Part shown: positions 49,826-58,085 of the stretch, in pieces
Numbering within the stretch: the stretch's first letter is position 1
Layout of the letters: each line of letters begins with the position of its first letter
Assembly (NCBI RefSeq): GCF_027257175.1
Contig: NZ_JAPFGD010000012.1
Coordinates: forward strand, 45,345-109,344
DNA from: Castellaniella sp. S9
GTDB taxonomy: Bacteria; Pseudomonadota; Gammaproteobacteria; Burkholderiales; Burkholderiaceae_B
DNA: 64,000 nucleotides
Reading direction: 5' to 3'
Notes under the pieces: model-generated
Told to the model about the DNA's origin: nothing
The model's database searches: none
Seen by the model: only the letters and a program-made list of their open reading frames with translations
Program-made: the position numbers and the translations under genes

Positions 49826-50527
49826 TTATTTGCCGGATCGGTTGCGACGTTCCTCGACGCGAGTAATGAGTTCGTCGCTCCAGGAAATATCCGCCTGCAT
49901 GGCTTGCTTGGCGCCAATCGGGTCGCCGGCCTTGACGCTCGCGAGAAATTTAAAATGGAGATGATTATCCGCCGATAAACGCCTGACAGGAATTTCCTCG
50001 TGAAAGGTACGCAGGAACGGCCCCATGACCGCCCACATGTTTTCACATATTGCCTCGACATAAGGCATATCGGCAAATCTGAGGATCAGGAAATGAAAAT
50101 CACGATTCTTTCGAGCCGCCTCGCGCGGGTCGGTCGCCGCGGCGTGGATGAACTCCGCATTGGCTTCCTCCAGGCGCGCCAGCATTTCAGGCGTTCCGGT
50201 TTCCGCGAACCGCTGCGCGGCCATGCCTTCGAGTTCCCTGCGTATGGCCACGATCTCGCGCAGGTTGCGCGCGGACGGGTCGGGCACGATGACCGAGGTC
50301 GCCGCCTTGATTTGCAGCGCCTGTTCGCTGGCGAGCCTGGAAATCGCCTCGCGGACCGGGGTAATCGAGGTGCCGTATCGCTCGGATAATGCAGCTATCG
50401 TCAGTCGCTCGCCCGGACGAAACTCACCGTCCATCAGACTGGTGCGCAAATGATCGTAAATCTGCTCGGACATACTGGTCTTGATTACCCGGCCCGGATT
50501 CGAGGAAGCTTGCTTTGTCGATATCAT
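49826..50527 (-). CDS. GntR/FCD-family transcriptional regulator
   Basis: A 233-residue regulator. The winged HTH spans residues 18-85 (LTIAALSERYGTSITPVREAISRLASEQAL within it), then a helical FCD domain (IVAIRRELEGMAAQRFAETG; RKNRDFHFLILRFADMP). It is convergent with the SDR gene and divergent from the aldolase/dehydratase operon, so it likely controls 50745-53233 and perhaps the 47-kb promoter region. Confidence 0.9.
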   Translation of the reverse strand: MISTKQASSNPGRVIKTSMSEQIYDHLRTSLMDGEFRPGERLTIAALSERYGTSITPVREAISRLASEQALQIKAATSVIVPDPSARNLREIVAIRRELEGMAAQRFAETGTPEMLARLEEANAEFIHAAATDPREAARKNRDFHFLILRFADMPYVEAICENMWAVMGPFLRTFHEEIPVRRLSADNHLHFKFLASVKAGDPIGAKQAMQADISWSDELITRVEERRNRSGK

Positions 50528-50656
50528 GATGAAAAAAGCTACAAAGTTGGAACTTCAATACGATGGTTTCTTACGCACCACATAGCATACGGGAAGGTCC
50601 GTCAACCGGCAACAAGAATAACAATACATCCATTTTCGAACCCGCCCCAGATACAC

Positions 50657-50691
50657 GGAACCCCCTCATATACATTTTCCGGGGGAGTTCC
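50657..50691 (+). other. Stem-loop upstream of the aldolase gene
   Basis: GGAACCCCC (50657-50665) can pair with GGGGGAGTTCC (50681-50691) with one bulged A. It lies in the AT-rich 217-bp gap 50528-50744. It could be a leader structure or an operator. No other feature was seen in the gap. Confidence 0.35.
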
Positions 50692-50744
50692 CGATAAGCA
50701 CTTTAATATAAGAACACATATATACAAAACCCGGAGACAAAACC

Positions 50745-51509
50745 ATGGAAAACTTATTCAAGCAGGAACTGGCAGGCGGCAATCGACAAATAGGATTATG
50801 GTGTTCGCTGGCCAATCCCATTAGCGCGGAAATCATTGCGGGTTCGGGTTTTGATTGGTTATTGATCGATGTCGAGCACGCGCCCAACGACCTGCGATCG
50901 GTGCTCTCTCTGCTGCAGGCGGCGGCACCCTACCCGACCGAAGCCATGGTGCGCATGCCCTCGAGCGACCCGGTACGCCTCCAGCAATACCTGGATATCG
51001 GCGCGAGGTCGTTGATGATACCCGACGTGCGCGATGCACAAACCGCCGCCACCGTCGTCAGCGCGACCCGGTATCCCCCCGAAGGCATCCGCAGCATCTC
51101 GATGGCGACGCGGGCCAACCGGTATGGCCGGGTGCCCGACTACCACCGCAACGCCGGCCGCGGCATATGCATCGCGGTGCAGATCGAATCGGCGGAAGGG
51201 GTCGACAATGCCGACCTGATCGCGCAGGTCGACGGGGTGGACGCCCTGTTCATCGGACCGGCGGACCTATCCGCCAATCTGGGTCACATGGGCCAGCCCC
51301 ACAGCCCGGCGGTGCAGGCGGCAATCACCCGGGTGCTGGACGCCGCGAAGCGACACGGCAAGGCGGCGGGGATACTCGCCATGTCGAGGCAAGACGCCGA
51401 AGGATACCTGGCCGCAGGCATGACGATGGTCGCCGTGGGCTCGGATCAATCGTTATTGATCAAAGCCAGCGACGCGCTTGCCGCCCATTTCAAGGCCCTG
51501 CCGCTATGA
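50745..51509 (+). CDS. HpcH/HpaI-family class II aldolase
   Basis: A 254-residue pyruvate-type aldolase: IGLWCSLANPISAEIIAGSGFDWLLIDVEHAPND with the metal-site acidic pair, VRMPSSDP, LDIGARSLMIPDV, QIESAEGVDNADLI (metal-ligand Glu) and FIGPADLSANLG. It cleaves 2-keto-3-deoxy sugar acids or 4-hydroxy-2-oxo acids to pyruvate and an aldehyde. Its stop overlaps the start of the dehydratase gene, giving the expected dehydratase-aldolase pair for sugar-acid breakdown. Confidence 0.9.
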   Translation: MENLFKQELAGGNRQIGLWCSLANPISAEIIAGSGFDWLLIDVEHAPNDLRSVLSLLQAAAPYPTEAMVRMPSSDPVRLQQYLDIGARSLMIPDVRDAQTAATVVSATRYPPEGIRSISMATRANRYGRVPDYHRNAGRGICIAVQIESAEGVDNADLIAQVDGVDALFIGPADLSANLGHMGQPHSPAVQAAITRVLDAAKRHGKAAGILAMSRQDAEGYLAAGMTMVAVGSDQSLLIKASDALAAHFKALPL

Positions 51510-53233
51510 AACGTCCCCAGCCTTTGCGCAGCGCCCGCTGGTTCGCCGTCGACGATCTACGCAGCTTCGGCCACCGCTCCAGATTCATGCAGATGGGCTA
51601 CAGCCCCGAAGACTGGGCAGGCAAGCCCATCATCGGCATCATCTCCACCTGGTCCGACATCCAGCCCTGTCATGCGCACTTTCGCGAGCGTGTGCAGGAT
51701 GTCAAGCGCGGGGTCTTCCAGGCCGGCGGCTTTCCGGTGGAACTGCCCGCGCTGTCCCTGGCCGAAACATACGTCAAGCCCAGCACCATGCTGTACCGCA
51801 ACCTGCTGGCCATGGATACCGAGGAGCTCATCCGCTGCCACCCGATAGACGGCGTGGTGCTGATGGGCGGCTGCGACAAGACCACCCCCGCCCTGCTGAT
51901 GGGCGCCACCAGCGTCGACTTGCCCAGCCTCTATATCCCCGCCGGCCCCATGCTGCGCGGCAACTGGGAAGGCCACGTCCTGGGGTCGGGGTCGGACACC
52001 TGGCGATTCTGGGACGAACGGCGCGCCGGCCGCATCAGCCACGAGCAGTGGCTGGGGATCGAAGGGGGCATTGCGCGCAGCCACGGCACCTGCATGACGA
52101 TGGGCACCGCCAGCACGATGACCGGCATCGCCGATGCGCTGGGCGTGACCTTGCCGGGGGCCTCGTCCATCCCCGCGCCGGATGCCCATCATCCGCGCAT
52201 GTGCGCGGCGGCCGGCCGACGGATCGTGGACATGGTCCACGAGGATCTGCGACTATCCCGGATCCAGACGGCGCCCGCGTTCCAGAACGCCATCGTCGCG
52301 GCAATGGCCATGGGCTGTTCCACGAACGCCATCATCCACCTGATCGCACAGGCACGCCGGGCCGGCTGCGCAATCGGCCTGGAGGACTTCGAAAGCGCCA
52401 GCCGCCGGATACCGGTCCTGGCAAACATCCGGCCCAGCGGCGACCGATACCTGATGGAGGATTTCTACTACGCCGGCGGCATGCGCGCCCTGTTGGCGGA
52501 GCTCAAGCCCTTTCTATCCCTGGACACGCTGACCGTGACCGGCAAGACGCTGGGCGAAAACCTGGAGTCGGCCCGGATATTCGACGAGGACGTCATCCGC
52601 CGCCTGGACAACCCCATCTACCGCGAAGGCTCGCTGGCGGTCCTCAAGGGCAACCTGGCCCCGGACGGCTGCGTCATCAAGCCGGCCGCGGCCGACAAAC
52701 GCCTGCTGAAACACCGAGGGCCGGCCATCGTCTTCGACAGCTACCCCGACATGAAAGCGCGCATCGACGATCCGGACCTGGACGTGACGCCCGACCATGT
52801 GCTGATCCTGCGCAACGCAGGCCCCCTAGGCGGGCCCGGCATGCCCGAATGGGGAATGATCCCCATCCCCCGGAAATTGTTGAAAGCGGGCGTGCGCGAC
52901 ATGCTGCGCATTTCAGACGCGCGCATGAGCGGCACCAGCTATGGTGCCTGCGTGCTGCATGTCGCGCCGGAATCCTATATCGGCGGCCCCTTGGCGCTGA
53001 TACGGGACGGCGACTGGATTTCGATCGACGTCGACCAGCGCTCGATCCAGATCGAGCTGGACGATGCGGAATTGGCACGGCGACGCGCGGCATGGACACC
53101 GCCGGCGCCCCGTTTTGAAAGAGGCTATGGATGGATGTTCAGCCGGCACATCCAACAGGCCAACGAAGGATGCGATTTCGACTTTCTGCGCACCGAGTTC
53201 GGGGCGCCTGTCGGAGAGCCTGATATTTTCTAG
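51506..53233 (+). CDS. IlvD/EDD-family sugar-acid dehydratase
   Basis: A 575-residue [2Fe-2S] dehydratase. Cluster-ligand cysteines are Cys55 (DIQPCHAH), Cys123 (GGCDKTTP) and Cys196 (SHGTCMTMG), the pattern of L-arabinonate / D-xylonate-type dehydratases. SDARMSGTSYGACVLHVAPES in the C-terminal part is also typical. It makes 2-keto-3-deoxy sugar acids for the aldolase encoded upstream, whose stop it overlaps. Its last codons match a remnant at 36060. Confidence 0.93.
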   Translation: MKRPQPLRSARWFAVDDLRSFGHRSRFMQMGYSPEDWAGKPIIGIISTWSDIQPCHAHFRERVQDVKRGVFQAGGFPVELPALSLAETYVKPSTMLYRNLLAMDTEELIRCHPIDGVVLMGGCDKTTPALLMGATSVDLPSLYIPAGPMLRGNWEGHVLGSGSDTWRFWDERRAGRISHEQWLGIEGGIARSHGTCMTMGTASTMTGIADALGVTLPGASSIPAPDAHHPRMCAAAGRRIVDMVHEDLRLSRIQTAPAFQNAIVAAMAMGCSTNAIIHLIAQARRAGCAIGLEDFESASRRIPVLANIRPSGDRYLMEDFYYAGGMRALLAELKPFLSLDTLTVTGKTLGENLESARIFDEDVIRRLDNPIYREGSLAVLKGNLAPDGCVIKPAAADKRLLKHRGPAIVFDSYPDMKARIDDPDLDVTPDHVLILRNAGPLGGPGMPEWGMIPIPRKLLKAGVRDMLRISDARMSGTSYGACVLHVAPESYIGGPLALIRDGDWISIDVDQRSIQIELDDAELARRRAAWTPPAPRFERGYGWMFSRHIQQANEGCDFDFLRTEFGAPVGEPDIF

Positions 53234-53333
53234 CGCGGCGGGCCGCCCTCGAGAGGCCCCCCCTCGCGGCTGACGGGCGTTCCTTGCTAGATGTCCAGCA
53301 AATTTGCCGTCGCTCGTGCCCGCCATCCATATA

Positions 53334-53347
53334 TTACCGACCGGTAA
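53334..53347. promoter_or_regulatory. Inverted repeat, likely HipB operator
   Basis: TTACCG-AC-CGGTAA, a perfect 6-bp inverted repeat 26 bp before the HipB ATG. HTH antitoxins commonly bind such repeats at their own promoter. Confidence 0.5.
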
Positions 53348-53372
53348 CTTAGCGCCCAGCGGCCACCCTGGC

Positions 53373-53630
53373 ATGACGACAAACACATCGCATCCAACCG
53401 ACCTCACCCCCATCCGCTCGGCCGAGGATCTGGGCGCCGTGGTTCGCGCGGCCCGGCAAGCGCAATCCCTGCGGCAAAGCGATCTGGCGGGCCTGTCCGG
53501 CACCGGCAACCGGTTCATCGTCGACCTGGAGCGCGGAAAGCCCACCGTACAACTGCAAAAGGTCTTGGACATGGTGGATCTGCTGGGCCTCGAAGTCGTC
53601 ATCCGCCGCAAACGCGGGGCGCCTCGATGA
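53373..53630 (+). CDS. HipB-like XRE-family antitoxin
   Basis: An 85-residue HTH protein: IRSAEDLGAVVRAARQAQSLRQSDLAGLSGTGNRFIVDLERGKPTVQLQKVLDMVDLLGLEV is a full XRE domain of the HipB kind. ATG 53373 is used; an upstream in-frame ATG at 53304 would cross the operator. The stop overlaps an ATG of a following frame (ATGA), as in hipBA operons, but no HipA kinase is present. Confidence 0.8.
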   Translation: MTTNTSHPTDLTPIRSAEDLGAVVRAARQAQSLRQSDLAGLSGTGNRFIVDLERGKPTVQLQKVLDMVDLLGLEVVIRRKRGAPR

Positions 53631-53817
53631 CCCCCAGACCGCGCGTTTTCCGGGACGGTCATCTACGAATCCAATGAAACTGGCGCAGGAAATCCTGCAC
53701 GCCCTTCCAGCCGCATTGGACAACGTTGTGTCTGAACTGAAATCAGCAAGCCGCCAAACCCATGGCTGGCTCCAGATAAAGAAAGGGCCGCCCCAAAGGG
53801 CGGCCCCAGCCGGCTGA
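53627..53817 (+). pseudogene. Possible hipA remnant
   Basis: Directly after hipB there are only a 16-codon frame (53627-53677) and a 47-codon frame from 53674 (KLAQEILHALPAALDNVVSEL). The latter resembles the helical C terminus of HipA kinases. If so, nearly all of hipA has been lost. The match is by eye only. Confidence 0.3.
53785..53806 (-). terminator. Rho-independent terminator of the hsp20 gene
   Basis: GGGCCGCCC / GGGCGGCCC, a perfect 9-bp stem with loop CAAA, followed on the minus strand by TTTCTTTAT. It is 22 bp downstream of the hsp20 stop. Confidence 0.8.
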
Positions 53818-53827
53818 CGGACGGCCC

Positions 53828-54283
53828 TTACTGGATATCCAGCATCCTCGCCCCCCGCTCGCCGGTTTTCTTGGGCAGGGATAGCTCCAGCACGCCATCG
53901 GCGCAGCGCGCGCTGGCGCGGGCGGCATCGATTTCGTGGCCAAGGCTGAAGCGGCGCATCTGCACGCCGTGATAGCGCTCGCGGCGCAGCACGGTTTCGC
54001 CTTCCTTTTCCACGTTTTCGCTGCTCTTTTCCACGCGCAAGGACACGACGTTGCCCTCGATCGAGACCTTGATGTCCTCCTTGCGGGCGCCGGGCACCTC
54101 GGCCTTGACCGCGTAAGCCTGGTCGGTTTCGGTCACGTCGACGTTGATGCGCGGCTCGTCGCCGCCGCGCGAGGACAGGGCGGCGCCCAGCGGAAACCTG
54201 CCGAACAGGTCATCGAAGCCGCGCAGGCCTTCGAAACCGGCCAGATCGCCGAACGGGTTGAATCGTGTGAGATTGCTTGCCAT
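53828..54283 (-). CDS. Small heat-shock protein (Hsp20/alpha-crystallin)
   Basis: A 151-residue chaperone. The alpha-crystallin domain runs from about residue 46 (INVDVTETDQAYAVKAEVPGARKEDIKVSIEGNVVSL) to DGVLELSLPKK. The C-terminal anchoring Ile-x-Ile motif is not obvious; the end reads ARMLDIQ. AGGAGG before ATG 54283. It holds unfolded proteins in the cytoplasm. A possible heat-shock promoter lies upstream. Confidence 0.93.
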   Translation of the reverse strand: MASNLTRFNPFGDLAGFEGLRGFDDLFGRFPLGAALSSRGGDEPRINVDVTETDQAYAVKAEVPGARKEDIKVSIEGNVVSLRVEKSSENVEKEGETVLRRERYHGVQMRRFSLGHEIDAARASARCADGVLELSLPKKTGERGARMLDIQ

Positions 54284-54364
54284 ATCGAACCTCCTGAATC
54301 CAATAAGAATGCAAGATGGAAGCCGGCAATCAGGCTTTGTTGACCCTACCGGCCGTGTTGATCA

Positions 54365-54393
54365 ATATGGGTTTACCCGGATGGAAAATCAAG
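54365..54393 (-). promoter_or_regulatory. Candidate sigma-32 (heat-shock) promoter for hsp20
   Basis: On the minus strand CTTGATT (54393-54387), 15 bp, then CCCATAT (54371-54365), close to the RpoH pattern CTTGAAA...CCCCATAT. It ends about 82 bp before the hsp20 ATG. Confidence 0.5.
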
Positions 54394-54641
54394 GCTTACG
54401 GCGCCCTGATCCGCAGGAAGCTTGACTGCGGTCAAATAGTGCGCGTCATCGGGGCGTGATGAATCCACATTCGACAAAACCATTCACTCACTGCGCAAAC
54501 ATCAGGGGAACCTGTCTACAGTGGCAGCACAGCCGCGCTTTCCCATCGACAGTCCTCGATCCCCGCTGCGTCTGGCCCTGACATTTCTCGCGTGCAGACC
54601 CTTGCTGCTGTCACTGAGCAACACACGAAAATAGAAAACCT

Positions 54642-54659
54642 AGCACCCAGTGCTATAAT
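54642..54659 (+). promoter_or_regulatory. Toxin-antitoxin promoter with inverted repeat
   Basis: AGCAC-CCA-GTGCT (54642-54654) overlaps a TATAAT -10 element (54654-54659), 22 bp before the toxin ATG. An antitoxin bound here would block RNA polymerase. No good -35 is seen. Confidence 0.5.
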
Positions 54660-54680
54660 TTAACAAGGTGGGTGGATGCA

Positions 54681-55091
54681 ATGAGCAAGCAATGCCCCCG
54701 TTTCTTCAAAACCAAAGCATTCACCAAACTAGCTGCCAAGTCTCGGATTGAGGATGTGGAGTTGCTCCGATCTGGCTCTGATCTGACACAGGGAAAGGGG
54801 ATCAGCCTGGGTGATGGCGTATGGAAGAAGCGGCTCAACAAGAACATGCATCGCAGCATCGTTATCGAGAAGGCCGCGGATTGGTGGTTCTTCATTTATC
54901 TGTACGCAAAGAACGACCGCGAAAATATCACTCGAGCCGAGGAGGCCGCCTTCAAGCTGTTGGCTACCCAGTATGCTGCAATGAATGAAAGGCAGCTTGA
55001 TGATCTACTCGCGACAAAGGAAGTTCTGGAGATTGGCAATCATGGCGACGCAACCTCAATTCAAGAGCGATGCATTCGAGGCAATTCATAG
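54681..55091 (+). CDS. RelE/HigB-type toxin of a type II toxin-antitoxin system
   Basis: A 136-residue protein: FFKTKAFTKLAAKSRIEDVELL, GDGVWKKRLNKNMHRSIVIEK, WWFFIYLYAKNDRENITRAEEAAFKLLATQYAAM. This is the RelE-like family found upstream of HTH antitoxins. It would act as a translation-dependent mRNA interferase (family knowledge). ATG 54681 is used; GTG 54672 adds three residues. Lower GC than neighbours suggests acquisition. The 3' end overlaps the antitoxin gene by 50 nt. Confidence 0.8.
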   Translation: MSKQCPRFFKTKAFTKLAAKSRIEDVELLRSGSDLTQGKGISLGDGVWKKRLNKNMHRSIVIEKAADWWFFIYLYAKNDRENITRAEEAAFKLLATQYAAMNERQLDDLLATKEVLEIGNHGDATSIQERCIRGNS

Positions 55092-55365
55092 GGCGGCCTC
55101 AAGCCTGCACCGATCAGGCGCGATGAACAAGCAGACTATGCGAGAGTTCGACGAGATGTGCCTTACGGCGGCGCCTCACTTCGATGCCCAGGCCATCGTG
55201 AAAATTCGCACGGACGCCAAAGTCAGTCAGCCCGTCTTTGCCAGGTACCTGAATACGAGCACCTCCACCGTGCAAAAGTGGGAAAGCGGTGCGAAACAGC
55301 CCAGCGGCATCGCTGCGCGCCTGCTACAAGTCGTTCAGAAACATGGTCTCGATGTGCTGACTTGA
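55042..55365 (+). CDS. HTH (XRE) antitoxin
   Basis: A 107-residue antitoxin with a C-terminal XRE helix-turn-helix: AIVKIRTDAKVSQPVFARYLNTSTSTVQKWESGAKQPSGIAARLLQVVQKHGL. The N-terminal 45 residues would bind the toxin. ATG 55042 has GGAG at about 10 nt; an upstream ATG at 54985 lies deeper in the toxin gene. Toxin-first order with a DNA-binding antitoxin second is the higBA arrangement. Confidence 0.82.
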   Translation: MATQPQFKSDAFEAIHRAASSLHRSGAMNKQTMREFDEMCLTAAPHFDAQAIVKIRTDAKVSQPVFARYLNTSTSTVQKWESGAKQPSGIAARLLQVVQKHGLDVLT

Positions 55366-55384
55366 GGCAAGGGGCCATTATCGC

Positions 55385-57979
55385 TCATCGCGCCCCCCAC
55401 CCCGTCAGGATGATCCGCACGGTCTTGAACACGACCAGGATGTCCAGCCACAGCGAGAAATGCTTGATGTAATAGAAGTCGTGCTGGATCTTGATGCTGG
55501 TTTCGTCGGTGTCGCCGGCGTATCCCTGCATGACCTGGGCCCAGCCGGTGATGCCGGGACGCACGACGTGCCTGTAGATGTAGAACGGAATCTCGCGGTC
55601 GAACCGGTCCACGAAGGCGCGCTGCTCGGGGCGCGGGCCGATCAGGCTCATGTCCCCCTTGAGGACGTTCCATAGCTGCGGCAATTCATCGAGACGCGTC
55701 TGGCGGATGAAGGCGCCGACGCGGGTAATGCGGTCGTCGTCCGTGGCGGCCAATTGGGCGCCGTCGCACTCGGCGTCGGTCCGCATGCTGCGGAACTTAT
55801 AGATGCGGAAATCCTGGCCTCCCAAGCCTACCCGGCTCTGGACGAACAGGGCCGGACCGGGGCTGTCCAGGCGGACCGCGATGGCGGTGACCAGCATCAA
55901 CGGCAGGGCGATGGGCGCGACGACCAGGACGCCGGCAATGTCGATGACCCGCTTGCATACGGAATACAGGGGGGAAGGCAGCAAGGATCCGACGTCGTTC
56001 TCGGACAGATGGTCGATCTCGACCCGGCCCGTCAAGGTTTCCATCATCTGGCGCACGTGGAATACGGGGATGTGGGACAGGATGCACTGGGCCAGGAAGC
56101 GCTCCCATTCCGGCCCCAGGTCTTTGGAATCGAGGTCCGCGACGACCGCATCGTAGCGGACACCCTCCAGATCGGGCACCGCCAGCCGGCGGACTTCCAG
56201 ATTGGATTGCGAGACTACGGCGCAGGCCTCGCCCAGCGGCACGACGGCCAGCTTCAGGCGCCGATATCGCCGGCCGATGAAATAGCCCGCATAGCACCAG
56301 GCGAGGGCCAGGGCATAGGCCAATAGCAGGATCGGCCTGGAGTAGGGGCTGCGGCTGAAGAACAGGGCCGCAAAGGCGACGAGGAACACCGCAGTGACGA
56401 CGGGCGCGATGTGGGCGATGATGGCGCCGCCCGAAAAGCGCGCCAAACGGCGCAGGGTCAGGACGATGACCACGAACGACAGGCCGACGGCGATCAAGGT
56501 GTTGATGCGGACCGGGTCCATATGGCGCCAGAACGTCGCTCCCCAGCCCAGCATTGCCGGGAGGACCGCGATCATCAACAGGCCGGCGACGAGCTGAAAC
56601 GGCCAACCCAGCAACACGACTTCGTACCAGCGGGAATGGCGCCGCTCGTAGCAACCGAGCGTTTCCGGATGCTCGTGCGCGCCGGCTCCGGCGGTCCGCC
56701 CGATCCGCGCCGAGGGCAGCCAGGCAAAGGCCAGCGCCAATATCAGGTAGCCCCATTCCGACATCTCCGTCGAAAAGGTGTGCAGCATCAAGCTGCCCAT
56801 ATAGGCGAGGGCTGCGCCCGCGGACGCGGCAATGGCATAAACCTCGCCGGCGTCGCGATGCCCCGTATCGCGCAGCACCCCCCGCAACGGCAGGGCCGCC
56901 GCGACGATGAAACCCAGCATGCCGGCCAGGCCGAGCACGCCGAAATCCGCCAGGGCGCCCAGGAAGGCATTATGGACATGCATGGCAATGCCGTAGCCCG
57001 GGTCCATGGCGGTCGAGCCAAAGCCGCAGCCCAGCGGCAGGCAGTCCACCGATTGCGCGATTCCATTGCGCAGCAATCGCACCCGCTGGGGGTCGCCCTG
57101 GCCCAGCCTGGTCGAGGCAACAGGATCGACCGCCGCCTCGACCAGGGCCTCTGCGGTGCCGCCGGCCGTCGACGACGCGCCCGCCAGGCCCGCCGCGGAC
57201 CCGTGACTCAGATAGCCGATGGCGGTGCTGAGCACCAGCAAGCCGAACAGCGCCGGCACGCACAGGATCAGCGCGCGCCGCGCCGCCGACAACAGGCGCC
57301 ACTCGCGGCGCCAGACCAGCAACACCCCAAAAGCCAGGACCGTCAGGCCCACCACCAGCAGCCCTGTGCGCGAGCCGTCGACCACCACCAGGAATACGCA
57401 GCCCGCCACCGCCAGGCCATTGGCGATCCAGCGGCCGGGATGCGTCACCGTGGCGGCCAGGCACAACGGCATGAAGAACGCCCCCGCTTTCCAGATCACG
57501 CCTGGCCAAGCCAGGAAGCTGCCCTCGCGGCCGGCCGATCCCAGGTCGAGGTAATAGCCGGCCGGCCCGGCTTTGGAGGCGAGGAACACCAGCACCACGA
57601 TGGCCACGACGCCCTGCAGCGCCAAAATCCGCAAACGCCAGCCGACGGCGGCCGCCAACCGCCATGCAACCCAGCAACACAAGCCGATGACGCCGATCTT
57701 GACGGCCTGGTAGAGCGTGACGGCACTGTGATTGGCCCAGGCCGAGAGCAGCATGCCCAGGATCAATGCCGCATACGACGCCCGGACCGATGCTGGCAAC
57801 AGCGGCCGTTCGGCCACCGGCGCGGCCGAGCGCTGCGTGACGCCGATCGCCGCCAGCGCCCAGGCCGCCCACAGGACCCAATAGCCCAGGGGCGTCACGA
57901 CATCGCGCAGGCTCCCGAGAGCGGCCAGCAGCAGGCCGCACGCCAGGACCCACGCGGCGAAAGTTTCTCGATCAACCAT
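55385..57979 (-). CDS. Fused O-antigen ligase/polymerase-like and polyprenyl glycosylphosphotransferase protein
   Basis: An 864-residue single open frame. Residues 1 to about 425 form a Wzy/WaaL-like multi-helix protein with the family loop [15 protein letters not shown]...[15 protein letters not shown]. After a linker ([14 protein letters not shown]) residues from about 440 form a WbaP-type polyprenyl glycosylphosphotransferase. It has four helices, a Rossmann-like region ([13 protein letters not shown]), then [58 protein letters not shown] and [15 protein letters not shown]. The second half would start repeat-unit synthesis by adding a sugar phosphate to undecaprenyl phosphate; the first would polymerise or ligate. 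No internal stop separates them. Confidence 0.85.
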   Translation of the reverse strand: MVDRETFAAWVLACGLLLAALGSLRDVVTPLGYWVLWAAWALAAIGVTQRSAAPVAERPLLPASVRASYAALILGMLLSAWANHSAVTLYQAVKIGVIGLCCWVAWRLAAAVGWRLRILALQGVVAIVVLVFLASKAGPAGYYLDLGSAGREGSFLAWPGVIWKAGAFFMPLCLAATVTHPGRWIANGLAVAGCVFLVVVDGSRTGLLVVGLTVLAFGVLLVWRREWRLLSAARRALILCVPALFGLLVLSTAIGYLSHGSAAGLAGASSTAGGTAEALVEAAVDPVASTRLGQGDPQRVRLLRNGIAQSVDCLPLGCGFGSTAMDPGYGIAMHVHNAFLGALADFGVLGLAGMLGFIVAAALPLRGVLRDTGHRDAGEVYAIAASAGAALAYMGSLMLHTFSTEMSEWGYLILALAFAWLPSARIGRTAGAGAHEHPETLGCYERRHSRWYEVVLLGWPFQLVAGLLMIAVLPAMLGWGATFWRHMDPVRINTLIAVGLSFVVIVLTLRRLARFSGGAIIAHIAPVVTAVFLVAFAALFFSRSPYSRPILLLAYALALAWCYAGYFIGRRYRRLKLAVVPLGEACAVVSQSNLEVRRLAVPDLEGVRYDAVVADLDSKDLGPEWERFLAQCILSHIPVFHVRQMMETLTGRVEIDHLSENDVGSLLPSPLYSVCKRVIDIAGVLVVAPIALPLMLVTAIAVRLDSPGPALFVQSRVGLGGQDFRIYKFRSMRTDAECDGAQLAATDDDRITRVGAFIRQTRLDELPQLWNVLKGDMSLIGPRPEQRAFVDRFDREIPFYIYRHVVRPGITGWAQVMQGYAGDTDETSIKIQHDFYYIKHFSLWLDILVVFKTVRIILTGWGAR

Positions 57980-58085
57980 TCATACACCAAGCTTGCGACC
58001 ACCCACATCCTAGTGAGTCGCCGAACAAGGGATGTAATGATTGGTTTAGAACGATTCAGATTGCCTCGCAACCTGCCGATTTCCC

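Larger units (their letters stand above)
54284..54680. other. Intergenic region between hsp20 and the RelE toxin gene
   Basis: About 400 bp with no convincing gene. It holds the candidate sigma-32 promoter for hsp20 (minus) and the toxin promoter (plus). The stretch GGCTTTGTTG at 54332-54341 recalls the possible IS-end sequence at 36164 but is incomplete. Confidence 0.6.

Noticed and set aside
53226..53275. Terminator after the IlvD-type gene
   Set aside because: GC-rich with partial self-complementarity, but no clean stem or T-tract could be drawn.
54332..54341. Second IS end matching 36164
   Set aside because: Only GGCTTTGTTG is shared, with no transposase, inverted partner or target duplication.
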